Assembly: GCF_009754915.1 (NCBI RefSeq)
Contig: NZ_WPIK01000017.1
Location: 1 to 64,000, forward strand
From: Mucilaginibacter arboris
GTDB lineage: Bacteria; Bacteroidota; Bacteroidia; Sphingobacteriales; Sphingobacteriaceae
Direction of reading: 5' to 3'
DNA length: 64,000 bases
Shown: positions 1 through 9,322 of the stretch, in pieces
How the letters are laid out: each line of letters starts with the position of its first letter
Numbering within the stretch: position 1 is the stretch's first letter
Program-made: the position numbers and the translations under genes
The notes under the pieces: generated by a model
Seen by the model: the letters and a program-made list of their open reading frames with translations, nothing else
Told to the model about the DNA's origin: nothing
The model's database searches: none

Positions 1-2
1 AA

Positions 3-1661
3 TTAAAGAGGGAGATTAAAAGAAAAAGTTGAGCCTTCGTTCAGTTTGCTTTCTACCGTCATAAATCCATGATGGGCTTTAACAATTTCGGAGGAAATGT
101 ATAAACCCATTCCGAGCCCGCTGGTTAAAAACTTTTTGTCTTCTACACGATAGAAGCGTTCAAAAATACGTTCCATTTCTGTCTCGCTTAAACCAATACC
201 GGCATCCGTTACAGAAACCCTTACATAGTTATCAACCTGTACAGCATTAATATCAATCGGATGATCGGTGTTAGAATATTTTACAGCATTACTAATTAAG
301 TTCATCAGCACTTGCTCCAACCTTTCAAAATTGCCGTTTAACATAAAATCGCCGGTATAACAATTTATAATTACAGCAGAAGGATAAATATGGGCCACGT
401 TTTCTACACAAGTAACAATCAGTTGGCTTAAATTAATCCTGGTTACGCTAAACTCTAATTTACCAGCCTGTATTTTACTTACATCAAGCAAGTCGTTTAC
501 TAAAATCTGAAGTTTGTTTAAAGATTCGTTTGCTTTTTTTACAAAGGTTTTTACCGTAACGGGCAAAACTTCTTTCTGAAAAGAATCAATTAACTGAATG
601 TACCCTTTGGCACTGGTTAAAGGTGTTTTTAGTTCATGGCTGGCAATGCCTATAAACTCGTCCCTTTTTTCCATTTCCTTTTTCTGGTCTTCAATATCGG
701 TATTGGTGCCAAACCATTTAATAACCTTGCCACTTTCATCTTTATACGGTACTGCATGGCCTAAATGCCATCGGTACTGCCCATCTTCTGCACATTTAAG
801 CCGAAATTGCATTTCATAAAGCTCACCGCTTTCAAAAGATTTTTTCCAGGTATCGATTGAATTTTCCAGGTCGTCCGGATGTATCGAAGATTTCCAGCCC
901 CAATCTTTACTTTGCTCAAAATTAAAACCGGTATATTCATACCAGCGCTGGTTATAGTAATCTATTAAACCATCCGGCCGGGCTGTCCAAACCATAACCG
1001 GAATGTTATCTGCCAAAAACTTAAAATGTTCCTGGCTTATCATCAGGTCCCGGGTCCTTTCTTTTACAATATCTTCCAGTTCGTCATTGGCACTTTCTGC
1101 AATTTGCCTTGCCTCTTCCAGTTGTTCGTTCTTAAATTTTAACTGTTGTTCTGTTCTTTTTTGCGAAGTAAGATCGGTAAGGATAATACTTAATGAGGCT
1201 TCTTCATTTAGCGGAAGTGCGTTGATAGACAGCAGGAAAGGAATATGGTGATTATAAAAATTGACAAGGTTAATTTCACCTTTGGTTTCTATTGCCCATC
1301 CGGCACGGATTAATTCATTATAAACTTCTTTAAATGTTTCCGGTACAAAGGTTTCGAACGGAGTGCCGATCACTTTTTCAAGCGGCAGGCCAATCATGGA
1401 TGCAAACCTCGAATTACTGTATAAAACAGTGCCTTTATGATCAAGCGTTACCGCTCCTTCGGCCATTTTTTCTATAAAAACCCGATAAGTTTGGTCTGCA
1501 CTTCTAAGTGTATAGAGTTCATGGCCGCCATTGGCTTTAACAATCAGCGCATCTACCTGACCGGTCCTGATAGCTTCAATTGCATCACTGGCTTCTTCTA
1601 ATTGCCGTTGCAGTTCCTGGTTTTGGCCTAATAATTCATCATAAGTTGGAATTGCTGGCAT
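3..1661 (-). CDS. PAS-PAS sensor histidine kinase, Kai-operon linked
   Basis: A 552-residue soluble histidine kinase with no signal peptide or membrane segment. Order: short N-terminal coiled coil (about 8-35), PAS (about 55-165), coiled coil (170-205), PAS/PAC (about 210-328), HisKA with H-box SHELKTPLTS (His342), then HATPase with N-box NLISNAVKY (454-462), G1 VTDAGIGL (484-491), F-box ERFYRVED and G2 GLGMGLYIS. All catalytic motifs are present, so it should autophosphorylate. It lies 2 bp downstream of kaiB and is the last gene of the kaiC-kaiB-kaiB operon, which makes it a plausible output kinase of the Kai-like module. Unlike cyanobacterial SasA it has PAS sensors rather than a KaiB-like one. 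It has no receiver domain and no partner regulator is adjacent. The role in output is inference; the kinase call is secure. Confidence 0.93.
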   Translation of the reverse strand: MPAIPTYDELLGQNQELQRQLEEASDAIEAIRTGQVDALIVKANGGHELYTLRSADQTYRVFIEKMAEGAVTLDHKGTVLYSNSRFASMIGLPLEKVIGTPFETFVPETFKEVYNELIRAGWAIETKGEINLVNFYNHHIPFLLSINALPLNEEASLSIILTDLTSQKRTEQQLKFKNEQLEEARQIAESANDELEDIVKERTRDLMISQEHFKFLADNIPVMVWTARPDGLIDYYNQRWYEYTGFNFEQSKDWGWKSSIHPDDLENSIDTWKKSFESGELYEMQFRLKCAEDGQYRWHLGHAVPYKDESGKVIKWFGTNTDIEDQKKEMEKRDEFIGIASHELKTPLTSAKGYIQLIDSFQKEVLPVTVKTFVKKANESLNKLQILVNDLLDVSKIQAGKLEFSVTRINLSQLIVTCVENVAHIYPSAVIINCYTGDFMLNGNFERLEQVLMNLISNAVKYSNTDHPIDINAVQVDNYVRVSVTDAGIGLSETEMERIFERFYRVEDKKFLTSGLGMGLYISSEIVKAHHGFMTVESKLNEGSTFSFNLPL

Positions 1662-1663
1662 TT

Positions 1664-1993
1664 TTAACCTATGTTTTCTAAACCTAAACCTTTAAATACT
1701 TTGTTCGTGTCAGACATATCACCAATTAACCTTCTTTCCGGAAGCGGAAATTTTTTTACCAGCATGGGCAAAGCAATCAGCTGTTCGTTCTGTGCAATGA
1801 GAGGCTGTTGATAAACATCTATAATTTCCAGATCGTATTTGTTTTTTAAATAAGTTTCGCAAAAAGCTTTTGTGTTTGTAATAGCACGTAACGAATTTGG
1901 CGATGCCCCGGTTACAAATAATCTCAGTTTATAAATTATATTTTCTGTTTTATGTGGCCCATCCTCCGGAGATCCCTGCTCCCAAGAACTCAT
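1664..1993 (-). CDS. kaiB: KaiB-like protein (second copy)
   Basis: A 109-residue KaiB-family protein with the thioredoxin-like KaiB pattern: an initial beta strand ([14 protein letters not shown]), a helix, then [35 protein letters not shown] and a short C-terminal tail. In cyanobacteria KaiB binds the KaiC CI ring after a fold switch; the role in Bacteroidota is not established. Its ATG overlaps the stop of the preceding kaiB by 4 nt (ATGA), which suggests translational coupling. Sequence divergence from the neighbouring copy (for example [13 protein letters not shown] versus [13 protein letters not shown]) shows an old duplication, not a recent one. Confidence 0.93.
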   Translation of the reverse strand: MSSWEQGSPEDGPHKTENIIYKLRLFVTGASPNSLRAITNTKAFCETYLKNKYDLEIIDVYQQPLIAQNEQLIALPMLVKKFPLPERRLIGDMSDTNKVFKGLGLENIG

Positions 1994-2316
1994 AATGCTG
2001 ATTTTACAGCTCTGATATTCAGGCCAACCAGCACTTTTTCTTCATTAGAAAGGTCTCCGATAATTTTACGGATGGGTTCCGGAAATTTTCTTACCAGGGT
2101 TGGGATAGCAAAAATCTGGTCTCCTTCGGCCAGTTGCGGCTGCTCTAACAAATCAATTATTTCAATCTGGTATTTTCCCTGCAAATGCTCTTCGCAATAC
2201 TTTCTGAGGTTTTTTAACGCAGTAACCGATTTAACAGTTTTTCCGGCTACATAAAGCCTTAATTCCCAAGTATCTTCTTTTACTTCTTCCATTAGATCAG
2301 GAGCTCTTTTTATCAT
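1990..2316 (-). CDS. kaiB: KaiB-like protein (first copy)
   Basis: A 108-residue KaiB homologue. Diagnostic stretches are [19 protein letters not shown] near the N terminus, [19 protein letters not shown] in the centre and [19 protein letters not shown] near the C terminus. It starts 20 nt inside the 3' end of kaiC, so kaiC and kaiB are translated from one message. Two different kaiB genes after one kaiC recalls non-cyanobacterial Kai modules in which several KaiB-like proteins share one KaiC. No regulatory site is evident between the genes. Confidence 0.93.
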   Translation of the reverse strand: MIKRAPDLMEEVKEDTWELRLYVAGKTVKSVTALKNLRKYCEEHLQGKYQIEIIDLLEQPQLAEGDQIFAIPTLVRKFPEPIRKIIGDLSNEEKVLVGLNIRAVKSAL

Positions 2317-4039
2317 TCATATTATCGGTATCATTACCTCCGCGTAATTTTGTCATTTCCAGGCGTGTTTTTTCTGCTACTTCCTTTACCAGCTCTTCTT
2401 CAACATAAACCTTGTTCAGTTCTTCTTCAACTGATTCAAATTCGCTTTGCAAAGTTGCAATTTTGGCTTCTAAAGCTTTTCTCTTTCTTTCAATTTCCCT
2501 GTCTTTACGACTTAATCCATGGTTGTAAATTACTTTTCCGGTTTCTTCATGCATTTGCTGTGCTTCCCTTGCAGAACCAGTCAATACGCCGTCAGGGCCA
2601 AGATAAACATCAATCAGTTCTAACCCGTTATTCGTAATTACAAACTCCCTTACCTGGTTAGAATGTTTCATGCCCCTTGATTTCATGATGTATAAGCCCC
2701 GGTTACGCTCGCCGTTAAACTCAATATCGCTTACTTTAAGCCATGCATCAACTAACGAAGAAACGCCTTCATCTGTTTGCTCGTTAACAATGTTATTTAG
2801 CGTTAGTGCAGTAAACATTACAGTAATTTGCTCTTCCTGCAGAAAATCGATCAGTCGGATCAGCATTGATTTTACTTCGCTTACGGAGCCAACCGTAATC
2901 AGGTTTGTTATCGGATCAAGAATAACCGCCTGTGGTTTATGCTTTTTAATCTGTTTATGAATAGCAACCAGGTGCATTTCTAAGCCGTTAAGGGTAGGCC
3001 GGGAAGCATAAAAAGTGAGTAAACCATCATCCACATGCTTTTGTACATCCATTCCGATAGAAAGCATGTTCCGCATAATCTGGTTCGGAGATTCCTCAAA
3101 AGCAAAATAGATACATTTTTCTCCGCATTGGCAGGTTGCATTGGCAAAAGTAGCCGCAATACTGGTTTTCCCGGTACCGGCAGTGCCAGATACCAGGATG
3201 CTGCTGCCGCGAAAAAATCCTTTTCCGCCCATCATATCATCTAACTGAACGATCCCCGAAGGAATTCTTTCTGTGGAAACATTATTATTCAGTTTGAGGG
3301 AAGTAACCGGTAAAACAGAAATGCCTTCTTCATCAATTAAAAAAGGATATTCATTGGTGCCATGCACAGATCCCCTGTATTTAATAATCCTTAACCTGCG
3401 GGTAGAAATCTGGTTGATTACGCGGTGATCCAGTAAAATAACACAATCTGAAACGTACTCTTCTAAACCTTGCCTGGTTAAAGAACCCTCTCCTTTTTCG
3501 CCGGTAATAATGGCCGTTACGCCTTTTTCTTTTAACCAATGGAAAAGACGGCGCAGTTCTGTACGCAGAAGGCTTTGGTTGGATAAGCCCGAAAATAAAT
3601 TTTCAATAGTATCCAAAACCACTCTTTTAGCGCCAATGCTATCAATAGCATAACCTAAACGGATAAACAAGCCGTCCAGATCGTATTCGCCGGTTTCTTC
3701 AATCTCGCTGCGGTCTATGTGCACATAATCTACGCGTAACTTTTTCCCGGCCTTTAATTGTTCCAGGTCAAACCCCAAAGAAGCTACATTGGTAGCCAGT
3801 TCTTCTGCTTTTTCCTCAAAAGCCATAAAAACGCCGGGTTCGTTAAATTCTGTAGCGCCGCGTACAATAAATTCCAGCGAAAATAATGTTTTGCCCGACC
3901 CTGCTTCCCCACAAATTAACGTTGGCCTTCCTTTTGGTAAACCGCCGCCGGTAATATCATCGAGGCCAACAATACCTGTTGGCGTTTTTTGCAAAGCCCC
4001 TGGTTTTTTAGGCCCTGTTTCATAAGTTTGATTTAACAT
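2297..4039 (-). CDS. kaiC: KaiC-like double-domain ATPase
   Basis: A two-domain RecA-like protein of about 580 residues. The start is taken at ATG 4039 (MLNQTYETG); an in-frame ATG at 4102 would add 21 residues that look non-homologous. CI: Walker A GEAGSGKT (44-51), glutamate pair FEE (75-76). CII: Walker A GTAGTGKT (285-292), glutamate pair FEE (315-316). The segment [10 protein letters not shown] (422-431) aligns by eye with the KaiC autophosphorylation loop: Thr422 matches T426 and Ser427-Ser428 match S431-T432, so a Ser-Ser pair replaces Ser-Thr. A charged coiled-coil tail (about 490-575) follows. It heads the operon with two kaiB genes and a histidine kinase. ATPase and autokinase activity are likely from the motifs; circadian function is not implied because no kaiA is present. 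Confidence 0.94.
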   Translation of the reverse strand: MLNQTYETGPKKPGALQKTPTGIVGLDDITGGGLPKGRPTLICGEAGSGKTLFSLEFIVRGATEFNEPGVFMAFEEKAEELATNVASLGFDLEQLKAGKKLRVDYVHIDRSEIEETGEYDLDGLFIRLGYAIDSIGAKRVVLDTIENLFSGLSNQSLLRTELRRLFHWLKEKGVTAIITGEKGEGSLTRQGLEEYVSDCVILLDHRVINQISTRRLRIIKYRGSVHGTNEYPFLIDEEGISVLPVTSLKLNNNVSTERIPSGIVQLDDMMGGKGFFRGSSILVSGTAGTGKTSIAATFANATCQCGEKCIYFAFEESPNQIMRNMLSIGMDVQKHVDDGLLTFYASRPTLNGLEMHLVAIHKQIKKHKPQAVILDPITNLITVGSVSEVKSMLIRLIDFLQEEQITVMFTALTLNNIVNEQTDEGVSSLVDAWLKVSDIEFNGERNRGLYIMKSRGMKHSNQVREFVITNNGLELIDVYLGPDGVLTGSAREAQQMHEETGKVIYNHGLSRKDREIERKRKALEAKIATLQSEFESVEEELNKVYVEEELVKEVAEKTRLEMTKLRGGNDTDNMNDKKSS

Positions 4040-4112
4040 TATTAAATGTGAAAGGAGATTTTTTTTTGAAATGGTTTTAAAGGTAGAAATAATATGAAAC
4101 ACAAAAAACGGA

Positions 4113-4142
4113 TTGGCAGAAATATTTCATTTCTGCTGCCAA
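4113..4142. other. Imperfect hairpin between kaiC and the DUF2383 gene
   Basis: GCAGAAAT at 4116-4123 pairs with ATTTCTGC at 4129-4136, with outer TTGGCA/TGCCAA at the ends. It lies in the divergent gap, just before the solo repeat core at 4148. It could be an operator or a 5' leader stem of kaiC. Only the base pairing is seen. Confidence 0.45.
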
Positions 4143-4147
4143 CAGCG

Positions 4148-4159
4148 ATGCTTCTTTTA
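4148..4159 (-). repeat. Solo core of dispersed palindromic repeat
   Basis: Exact ATGCTTCTTTTA followed by CCTGA and TAAAATTAATTTT. On the minus strand it reads TAAAAGAAGCAT toward kaiC, about 110 nt from its start. No partner arm is present nearby. Confidence 0.85.
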
Positions 4160-4275
4160 CCTGATAAAATTAATTTTGTTACCAGTTATCCGGCTTGGTT
4201 TAATTTTTATTTACACTTTTAAAACAAATTATTAGTCATAAACCTTCTATGTTTCTAACATAAATAATACATTCA

Positions 4276-4728
4276 ATGAAAACTAATGATGAAATAATCA
4301 GCGATTTAAAAGGGCTGGTAAACATTTTAAATGATGGTAAAGAAGGCTACCAATCATCTGCAGAAGCTACAGATTCTGTAGAATTGAAAGCTGTTTTTGA
4401 AAAAATCGCCTTAGAGCGGGCTGCTTATGCAACCGAATTAAAAGCGCATATTAAAGTTCACGGAGGTGATTCTGATAACGACAGCGGCGGCCTTTTAGGT
4501 GCAGTACACCGTACCTGGATCGATATTAAACAAGCTGTTAGCGGCAATGATAACAAAGCCATTTTAGATTCTATCGTTACCGGAGAAAAAGCGGCTTTAG
4601 AAAAATACGATGCTGATATTGCTGATTATACTGACCATGCAGACCATTTGGCTTTGTTAAAAAAACAACGTGATGGTATTCAAAACGATTTGAACCAGAT
4701 CCAAGCTTTATTAATCCAATACGCTTAA
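4276..4728 (+). CDS. PA2169-type four-helix-bundle protein (DUF2383)
   Basis: A 150-residue, helix-rich acidic protein without signal peptide. The N-terminal MKTNDEIISDLKGLVNIL, central ALERAAYATELKAHI and later ILDSIVTGEKAALEKYDADI fit the ferritin-like DUF2383/PA2169 family. These proteins are commonly found among stress-response genes; a biochemical activity is not established. It is transcribed away from kaiC and ends in the repeat-based hairpin at 4745-4784. A stress role is inferred from the family. Confidence 0.85.
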   Translation: MKTNDEIISDLKGLVNILNDGKEGYQSSAEATDSVELKAVFEKIALERAAYATELKAHIKVHGGDSDNDSGGLLGAVHRTWIDIKQAVSGNDNKAILDSIVTGEKAALEKYDADIADYTDHADHLALLKKQRDGIQNDLNQIQALLIQYA

Positions 4729-4744
4729 TTCAGATTTTAAGCCG

Positions 4745-4784
4745 ATAAAAGAAGCATCGTTATTTTCAGCGATGCTTCTTTTAT
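4745..4784. terminator. Bidirectional hairpin made of two inward-facing repeat cores
   Basis: A 15-bp perfect stem: ATAAAAGAAGCATCG (4745-4759), a 10-nt loop, then CGATGCTTCTTTTAT (4770-4784). It separates two convergent genes and could stop transcription in both directions. The two cores face the opposite way round from every other pair in the window, and the loop is short. Confidence 0.75.
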
Positions 4785-4794
4785 GCCTGATTTT

Positions 4795-7275
4795 TCAGAT
4801 AGGCGTTACCGTGTAAGTTTTGCCTTTTGCACTGGTAAAGCTGGTTACATAGCCAATATTGCTTTTAACAGATTTAGCCTGGATACCTGCAACTTTAACC
4901 GGAACCTTGGTACGAAGTTTACATAAGCCCCCAATATTTGATTTGATACTGGACGAAAGCAATTTATTATTCATCCATTTAATAGCAACTTCAAAATTTC
5001 CCCTCGCTTTTAAGCCTTTAATTTCGCCGCTTTGCCAGGCATCCGGCAAGGCCGGTAACAAATGAATTTCATTCAACTGACTTTGCAGCAGCATTTCCGT
5101 CATTCCTGCCGTTCCGCCAAAATTACCATCAATTTGGAAAGGCGGGTGCGCATCAAACATATTCGGATAAGTGCCTGAACCGGAACCAACTTTCCCAAGT
5201 GTTCCGTCCGGATTTGCTTGCGGAATTGCAGCTGCCCGAAGCAAATCACGAACTAATTTATAAGCATGGTTTCCATCCAGCAATCGCGCCCAAAAATTAA
5301 TTTTCCAGGCCAAACTCCAGCCCGTTCCTTCATCGCCTCGCAGTTCTAAAGTTTTTCTTGCTGCCGCAGCAAAATCAGGCGTAGTTACAGGAGAAATTTC
5401 CGTTCCGGGATGCAAAGCAAACAAATGCGAAACATGCCGGTGATGCGGGTCAACATCTTCCCAATCCTTGTACCATTCCTGCAAGTTTCCTTTTTTGCCG
5501 ATGTGCAATGGAAACAGTTTGCTTCTTTTATCGGTAATTAATTGGCGAAAAACAGAATCATTATTGAGTTCTTTAGAAGCAGCAATTAAATTGGTAAACA
5601 AATCCCAAATGATCGACATATCCATCGTGGTAGCGATAGAAACATTGCCTTTCTGGCCTTTATCATCCAAAAAATCATTTTCAGGAGAAAGGGAAGGCGC
5701 GGTAACCAGATAACCGTTTTTGTCTTCCACCAGCCAGCTCAAACAAAATTCTGCTGCGCCTTTCATTAATGGATAAGCCGTATTTTTCAGAAATTGTTTA
5801 TCGCCAGTAAACTGGTAATGCTGCCATAAGTGCTGACATAACCACGGCGAACCCATTGCCCAGTTCGCCCATTTTGGGTCGCCGCGCATATCGCCAACCG
5901 GATTAGACAACGCCCAAATATCGCTGTTATGATGAACCGCCCAGCCGTTTGCATGGTAAAATTCTTTTGCCGTTACTGCTCCGGTTACCGATAAATTCTT
6001 AATAAAATCAAAAAGCGGCTCATGCATTTCAGAAAGATTCGTCATTTCTACCGGCCAATAATTCATCTCGGTATTGATATTAGTAGTGAAATTAGAACTC
6101 CAGGAAGGCCGGATATTATTGTTCCAGATGCCTTGTAAATTTGCAGGCGTTCCGCCGGTGCGCGAACAGGAAATGAGCAAATATCTGCCAAAATTAAAAT
6201 ATAGATTTTCCAGTTCCGGATCTGTTGCGCCGTTGGTATAACCAATCAAACGTTCATCTGTTGGCAAAGTGGCATTACTGTTATTTTCAGGCGCAGCCAA
6301 ATGAAAAGAAACTCGGTTAAAGTATTTGTGGTAATCGTTTAAATGATCGTTCAGCAATGTTTGAAGATTCTTTTTTAAAGCTGAATTTAAATATTGCTCC
6401 GCCAGTTTATTTTCATCTTTTCCATCCGAATCCGGGCATTTATCGAAACCATTAAAACTGGTTGCTGCCGAAAGATACAACGTAACATCAGAAGCATTTT
6501 TTACAGAAATCCCGCTCGTATCCGAAACAATCGTGCCATTGCCTGCTGCTTTTACCAGCAATTTATAGCGCATTCCTCTGCAACTGGTAGAATCCGCATA
6601 AATAATCGGCTCTTTGTTATATTTAACATTTGTTGGATCAACATGCGCCGGCGCCCTGCCTTTCATCGCAATTTCGTTATTGCTGATGCTTATATTTTCA
6701 AACTTCAACACGCTTTTAGTGCTCGCTTTAAAATTAAGTTCGCCGGGTTTACTTGTAGTAAGATGAATTACAATTACCTGATCGGGCGCAGAAACAAAAA
6801 TTTGCCTGGTAAAAACAGTACCGTTAACCGTGAAACGCGTTGTTGCAAGCGCATCGCGGATATTTAAATCACGATAATAATCAGTTGGCGTTGCGCCTTT
6901 CAAATCCTGGTTGATCATCAAATCTCCTAAAGGCTCAAAAGATTCAGAATAAACCCCTTGCATTTTTCGGGTTAAAGCTGATGCTTTTGTATAATTTTCT
7001 TCCTTAAAAAGCGCTTCTCTCGCCAAAAGTAAATTAGCGTAAGCATTTGGGTTAACGTTTGTTTTAACCGGTCCGCCTGACCATAAAGTACTTTCGTTTA
7101 ACTGGATCAGCTCGTTTTCAACTCGTCCAAAAACCATTGCGCCTAAACGTCCGTTGCCTAAAGGCAAAGCTTCCGTCCACACTTTTGCAGGTTTAGTGTA
7201 CCAGAGTTTGGTATCGTTTTGAGAGAACCCTCGCATGGGAACAAGAAAAATCAGCAGTAAAAGAAGCTTCTTCAT
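4795..7275 (-). CDS. GH95 alpha-L-fucosidase, secreted
   Basis: An 826-residue protein with a Sec signal peptide (MKKLLLLLIFLVPMRGFSQ). The N-terminal GH95 hallmark LWYTKPAKVWTEALPLGNGR is followed by LQGIWNNNIRPSW and NINTEMNYWP (about 398-408), which carries the two catalytic-site Asn residues of the family. SPEN (about 530) holds the presumed general acid Glu and FQIDGNFGG (about 715) the Asp. All key residues are present, so it should be an inverting 1,2-alpha-L-fucosidase acting in the periplasm on fucosylated plant glycans such as xyloglucan side chains. It stands alone, 36 kb from the glycan locus at 40942-64000, and is read convergently with the preceding gene. Confidence 0.92.
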   Translation of the reverse strand: MKKLLLLLIFLVPMRGFSQNDTKLWYTKPAKVWTEALPLGNGRLGAMVFGRVENELIQLNESTLWSGGPVKTNVNPNAYANLLLAREALFKEENYTKASALTRKMQGVYSESFEPLGDLMINQDLKGATPTDYYRDLNIRDALATTRFTVNGTVFTRQIFVSAPDQVIVIHLTTSKPGELNFKASTKSVLKFENISISNNEIAMKGRAPAHVDPTNVKYNKEPIIYADSTSCRGMRYKLLVKAAGNGTIVSDTSGISVKNASDVTLYLSAATSFNGFDKCPDSDGKDENKLAEQYLNSALKKNLQTLLNDHLNDYHKYFNRVSFHLAAPENNSNATLPTDERLIGYTNGATDPELENLYFNFGRYLLISCSRTGGTPANLQGIWNNNIRPSWSSNFTTNINTEMNYWPVEMTNLSEMHEPLFDFIKNLSVTGAVTAKEFYHANGWAVHHNSDIWALSNPVGDMRGDPKWANWAMGSPWLCQHLWQHYQFTGDKQFLKNTAYPLMKGAAEFCLSWLVEDKNGYLVTAPSLSPENDFLDDKGQKGNVSIATTMDMSIIWDLFTNLIAASKELNNDSVFRQLITDKRSKLFPLHIGKKGNLQEWYKDWEDVDPHHRHVSHLFALHPGTEISPVTTPDFAAAARKTLELRGDEGTGWSLAWKINFWARLLDGNHAYKLVRDLLRAAAIPQANPDGTLGKVGSGSGTYPNMFDAHPPFQIDGNFGGTAGMTEMLLQSQLNEIHLLPALPDAWQSGEIKGLKARGNFEVAIKWMNNKLLSSSIKSNIGGLCKLRTKVPVKVAGIQAKSVKSNIGYVTSFTSAKGKTYTVTPI

Positions 7276-7347
7276 AATAAATTTTACAGAAATAATTGGT
7301 CCGGCAATAAACGCAATCCTTTATTGCTTTGCAACCTGTACTATACA

Positions 7348-7396
7348 GATTTTAGGTTGATAAAAGAAGCATAGGAATCCCATCAACCTAAAAATC
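7348..7396 (+). repeat. Repeat core nested in an inverted repeat
   Basis: Exact core TAAAAGAAGCAT at 7361-7372, preceded by GATTTTAGGTTGA. The segment GATTTTAGGTTGAT (7348-7361) pairs with ATCAACCTAAAAATC (7382-7396) apart from one extra A, so the core sits in the loop. It lies in the divergent gap before the GT4-like gene and reads into it. Confidence 0.8.
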
Positions 7397-7484
7397 CCTA
7401 ACTTGCAGCACTAAAAATCAGGTTTCGGTAAAACACTTACTGTTCATTTCTGGTTACGCATCAAAAAAACCCTTGTTCTGCTTT

Positions 7485-8483
7485 ATGCAATCGCTTTCTG
7501 TTAATAGTCTAAATTCTGGTAAACGTATTAAAATCTTCACCTGGCATATCCACGGCACTTATCTATATTACTTATCTTTAGGAGATTACGAAATTTACAT
7601 TCCGGTAAGTAAAGAACCAAAACCGGGTTATGTTGGCCGCGGGCCTACTTTTCCCTTCGGAGAAAATGTACACGAAGTTGATGAAGAAAAAGTAAAAGAG
7701 CTGGAACTGGATTGCATCCTCTTCCAAACCAGAAAAAACTTTTTAGATGACCAGTACGAAACGCTTTCTGCAGAACAACGCGAACTGCCGAAAATTTATC
7801 TGGAGCATGATCCTCCGCAGGAAATAACGCCTTATACCAAACATATCATTACGGATAGCAGCATTTCACTCGTTCATGTTACGCATTTTAACAGTTTGAT
7901 GTGGGATAATAACAATGTTCCTTTTACCGTGATTGAACATGGTGTGAAAGTACGGACCGTTCCTTATTCAGGAGAACTGGAAAGAGGGATCGTAGTGATC
8001 AATAATATTGAACGAAGAGGACGCCGATTGGGATTAGACGTTTTTCTGGAAGTGCAAAAACACGTTCCGATCGATCTGGTTGGAATGGGCGCAGAAAAAT
8101 TGGGTTTAGGCGAAGTTTTACACCCGGAACTGCCGGAATTTTTAAGCAGATACCGTTTCTTTTTTAACCCGATACGCTTTACAAGTTTAGGTTTAGCCGT
8201 TTGCGAAGCGATGGTGATGGGCATTCCGGTTTTGGGTTTAGCAACCACAGAACTGGCTTCGGTCATTAAAAATGGCGAAACAGGAATTGTACATACCGAC
8301 ATTAATTACCTGATCAATGCGATGAAAGATTTATTATCCAATCGCGAAAAAGCACAACAAATTGGTGCAGCCGGACAGGAAATGGCCAAAAAACGTTTTG
8401 ACATCAAGCGTTTCAATGCAGATTGGCTCCGTGTTTTTAACGAAACAATCAGCAAACACCAGCACTCAAAAATAGTATTGTAA
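7485..8483 (+). CDS. GT4-like glycosyltransferase
   Basis: About 332 residues from ATG 7485; a TTG at 7473 is also in frame. The N terminus KIFTWHIHGTYLYYLS resembles the first strand of GT-B transferases. The C-terminal half has NPIRFTSLGLAVCEAMVMGIPVL (about 225-250) with the E-x7-E-like nucleotide-sugar binding arrangement of GT4, then ELASVIKNGETG. No membrane segment, so it is probably cytoplasmic and transfers a sugar during LPS or surface glycan assembly. It is followed by an SDR and by HldE, which supports that context. Its stop codon TAA (8481-8483) is the first three bases of a repeat core. Donor and acceptor are unknown. Confidence 0.82.
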   Translation: MQSLSVNSLNSGKRIKIFTWHIHGTYLYYLSLGDYEIYIPVSKEPKPGYVGRGPTFPFGENVHEVDEEKVKELELDCILFQTRKNFLDDQYETLSAEQRELPKIYLEHDPPQEITPYTKHIITDSSISLVHVTHFNSLMWDNNNVPFTVIEHGVKVRTVPYSGELERGIVVINNIERRGRRLGLDVFLEVQKHVPIDLVGMGAEKLGLGEVLHPELPEFLSRYRFFFNPIRFTSLGLAVCEAMVMGIPVLGLATTELASVIKNGETGIVHTDINYLINAMKDLLSNREKAQQIGAAGQEMAKKRFDIKRFNADWLRVFNETISKHQHSKIVL

Positions 8484-8492
8484 AAGAAGCAT
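8481..8492 (+). repeat. Solo repeat core supplying a stop codon
   Basis: Exact TAAAAGAAGCAT. Its TAA is the stop codon of the glycosyltransferase, and it reads toward the SDR start at 8543. A weaker TTGTTACTTTTAC follows. Confidence 0.85.
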
Positions 8493-8542
8493 TGCTTGTT
8501 ACTTTTACATCTTTAAAATAAATATAAATATCAACCCAAAAA

Positions 8543-9268
8543 ATGGAAAAATTACAAGGTAAAGTTGCATTGGTAAGCGGCGGCGCGCAAGGACTGGGGC
8601 AGCAGATTTGCTACCAGTTGGCCGAAGCAGGTGCAACGGTTATTGCAGGCGATATTCAGGAAGAAAAAGCAGCCGGAACCGTTAAAACGATTACAGAAAA
8701 AGGCGGAAAAGCTATTGCGATGCGCTTGGACGTAAGCAGCGAAGAATCTGTTAAAGAAACAATTGCAAAAATTAAAAGTGAATATGGCAGTTTAGATATC
8801 CTGGTAAATAACGCTGGTATCGATTTTACCAAGCCAATTTTAGAATTATCAGTTTCTGAGTGGGATGCCGCTTTTGCCGTTAATCTACGCGGGCCATTTT
8901 TAATGTCTAAATATGCTTTGGAAGTGATGTCTCCGCAAAAATCAGGAAACATCATCAATATTGTAAGTACAGCATCTTTACGCGCCTGGACGGAAGCTTC
9001 TGTTTACCACGCTACCAAATGGGGCTTACGCGGATTTAGTCACGCGTTGTTTACCGAAGCCCGCAAAGTAAATGTAAAAGTTACAGCCATTATTGCTGGC
9101 GGAATGAGCACACCTTTCTTGCTGGACCGTTTCCCGGATATTCCACCTCAAAATTTACAAGATCCAAAGAATGTTGCGACTAAAATCCGTTATATTATTG
9201 AAGATGATACCGATACTGTTGTACCGGAAATCCTGATCCTTCCGTTAATGGAAACCAGCTGGCCTTAA
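8543..9268 (+). CDS. Short-chain dehydrogenase/reductase
   Basis: A 241-residue classical SDR. Cofactor motif GGAQGLG (about 14-20), NNAG at about 90, catalytic Ser in IVSTAS (about 140) and Tyr-Lys in YHATK (about 155-159). Asp at VIAGD after the second strand favours NAD(H). It is located between a glycosyltransferase and hldE and separated from each by a short gap holding one repeat core. A role in sugar-nucleotide or surface glycan metabolism is possible from context only. Substrate unknown. Confidence 0.88.
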   Translation: MEKLQGKVALVSGGAQGLGQQICYQLAEAGATVIAGDIQEEKAAGTVKTITEKGGKAIAMRLDVSSEESVKETIAKIKSEYGSLDILVNNAGIDFTKPILELSVSEWDAAFAVNLRGPFLMSKYALEVMSPQKSGNIINIVSTASLRAWTEASVYHATKWGLRGFSHALFTEARKVNVKVTAIIAGGMSTPFLLDRFPDIPPQNLQDPKNVATKIRYIIEDDTDTVVPEILILPLMETSWP

Positions 9269-9279
9269 ATTTTATCTGG

Positions 9280-9291
9280 TAAAAGAAGCAT
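9280..9291 (+). repeat. Solo repeat core before hldE
   Basis: Exact TAAAAGAAGCAT, preceded by AAATTTTATCTGG. It reads toward hldE, 30 nt from its ATG. A sister-type core (9311-9322) overlaps that start codon. Confidence 0.85.
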
Positions 9292-9310
9292 CAGCATTAA
9301 AAACTATTGA

Positions 9311-9322
9311 TAAAAACAGTAT
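9311..9322 (+). repeat. Sister-type core overlapping the hldE start
   Basis: Exact TAAAAACAGTAT preceded by GTTTTTA-like sequence on the complementary strand. It has three differences from the main core and contains the first two bases of the hldE start codon. Confidence 0.55.

Noticed and set aside
6063-6867. Open frames opposite or out of phase within the GH95 gene
   Set aside because: They are out-of-frame or antisense readings of a gene with full-length family similarity.
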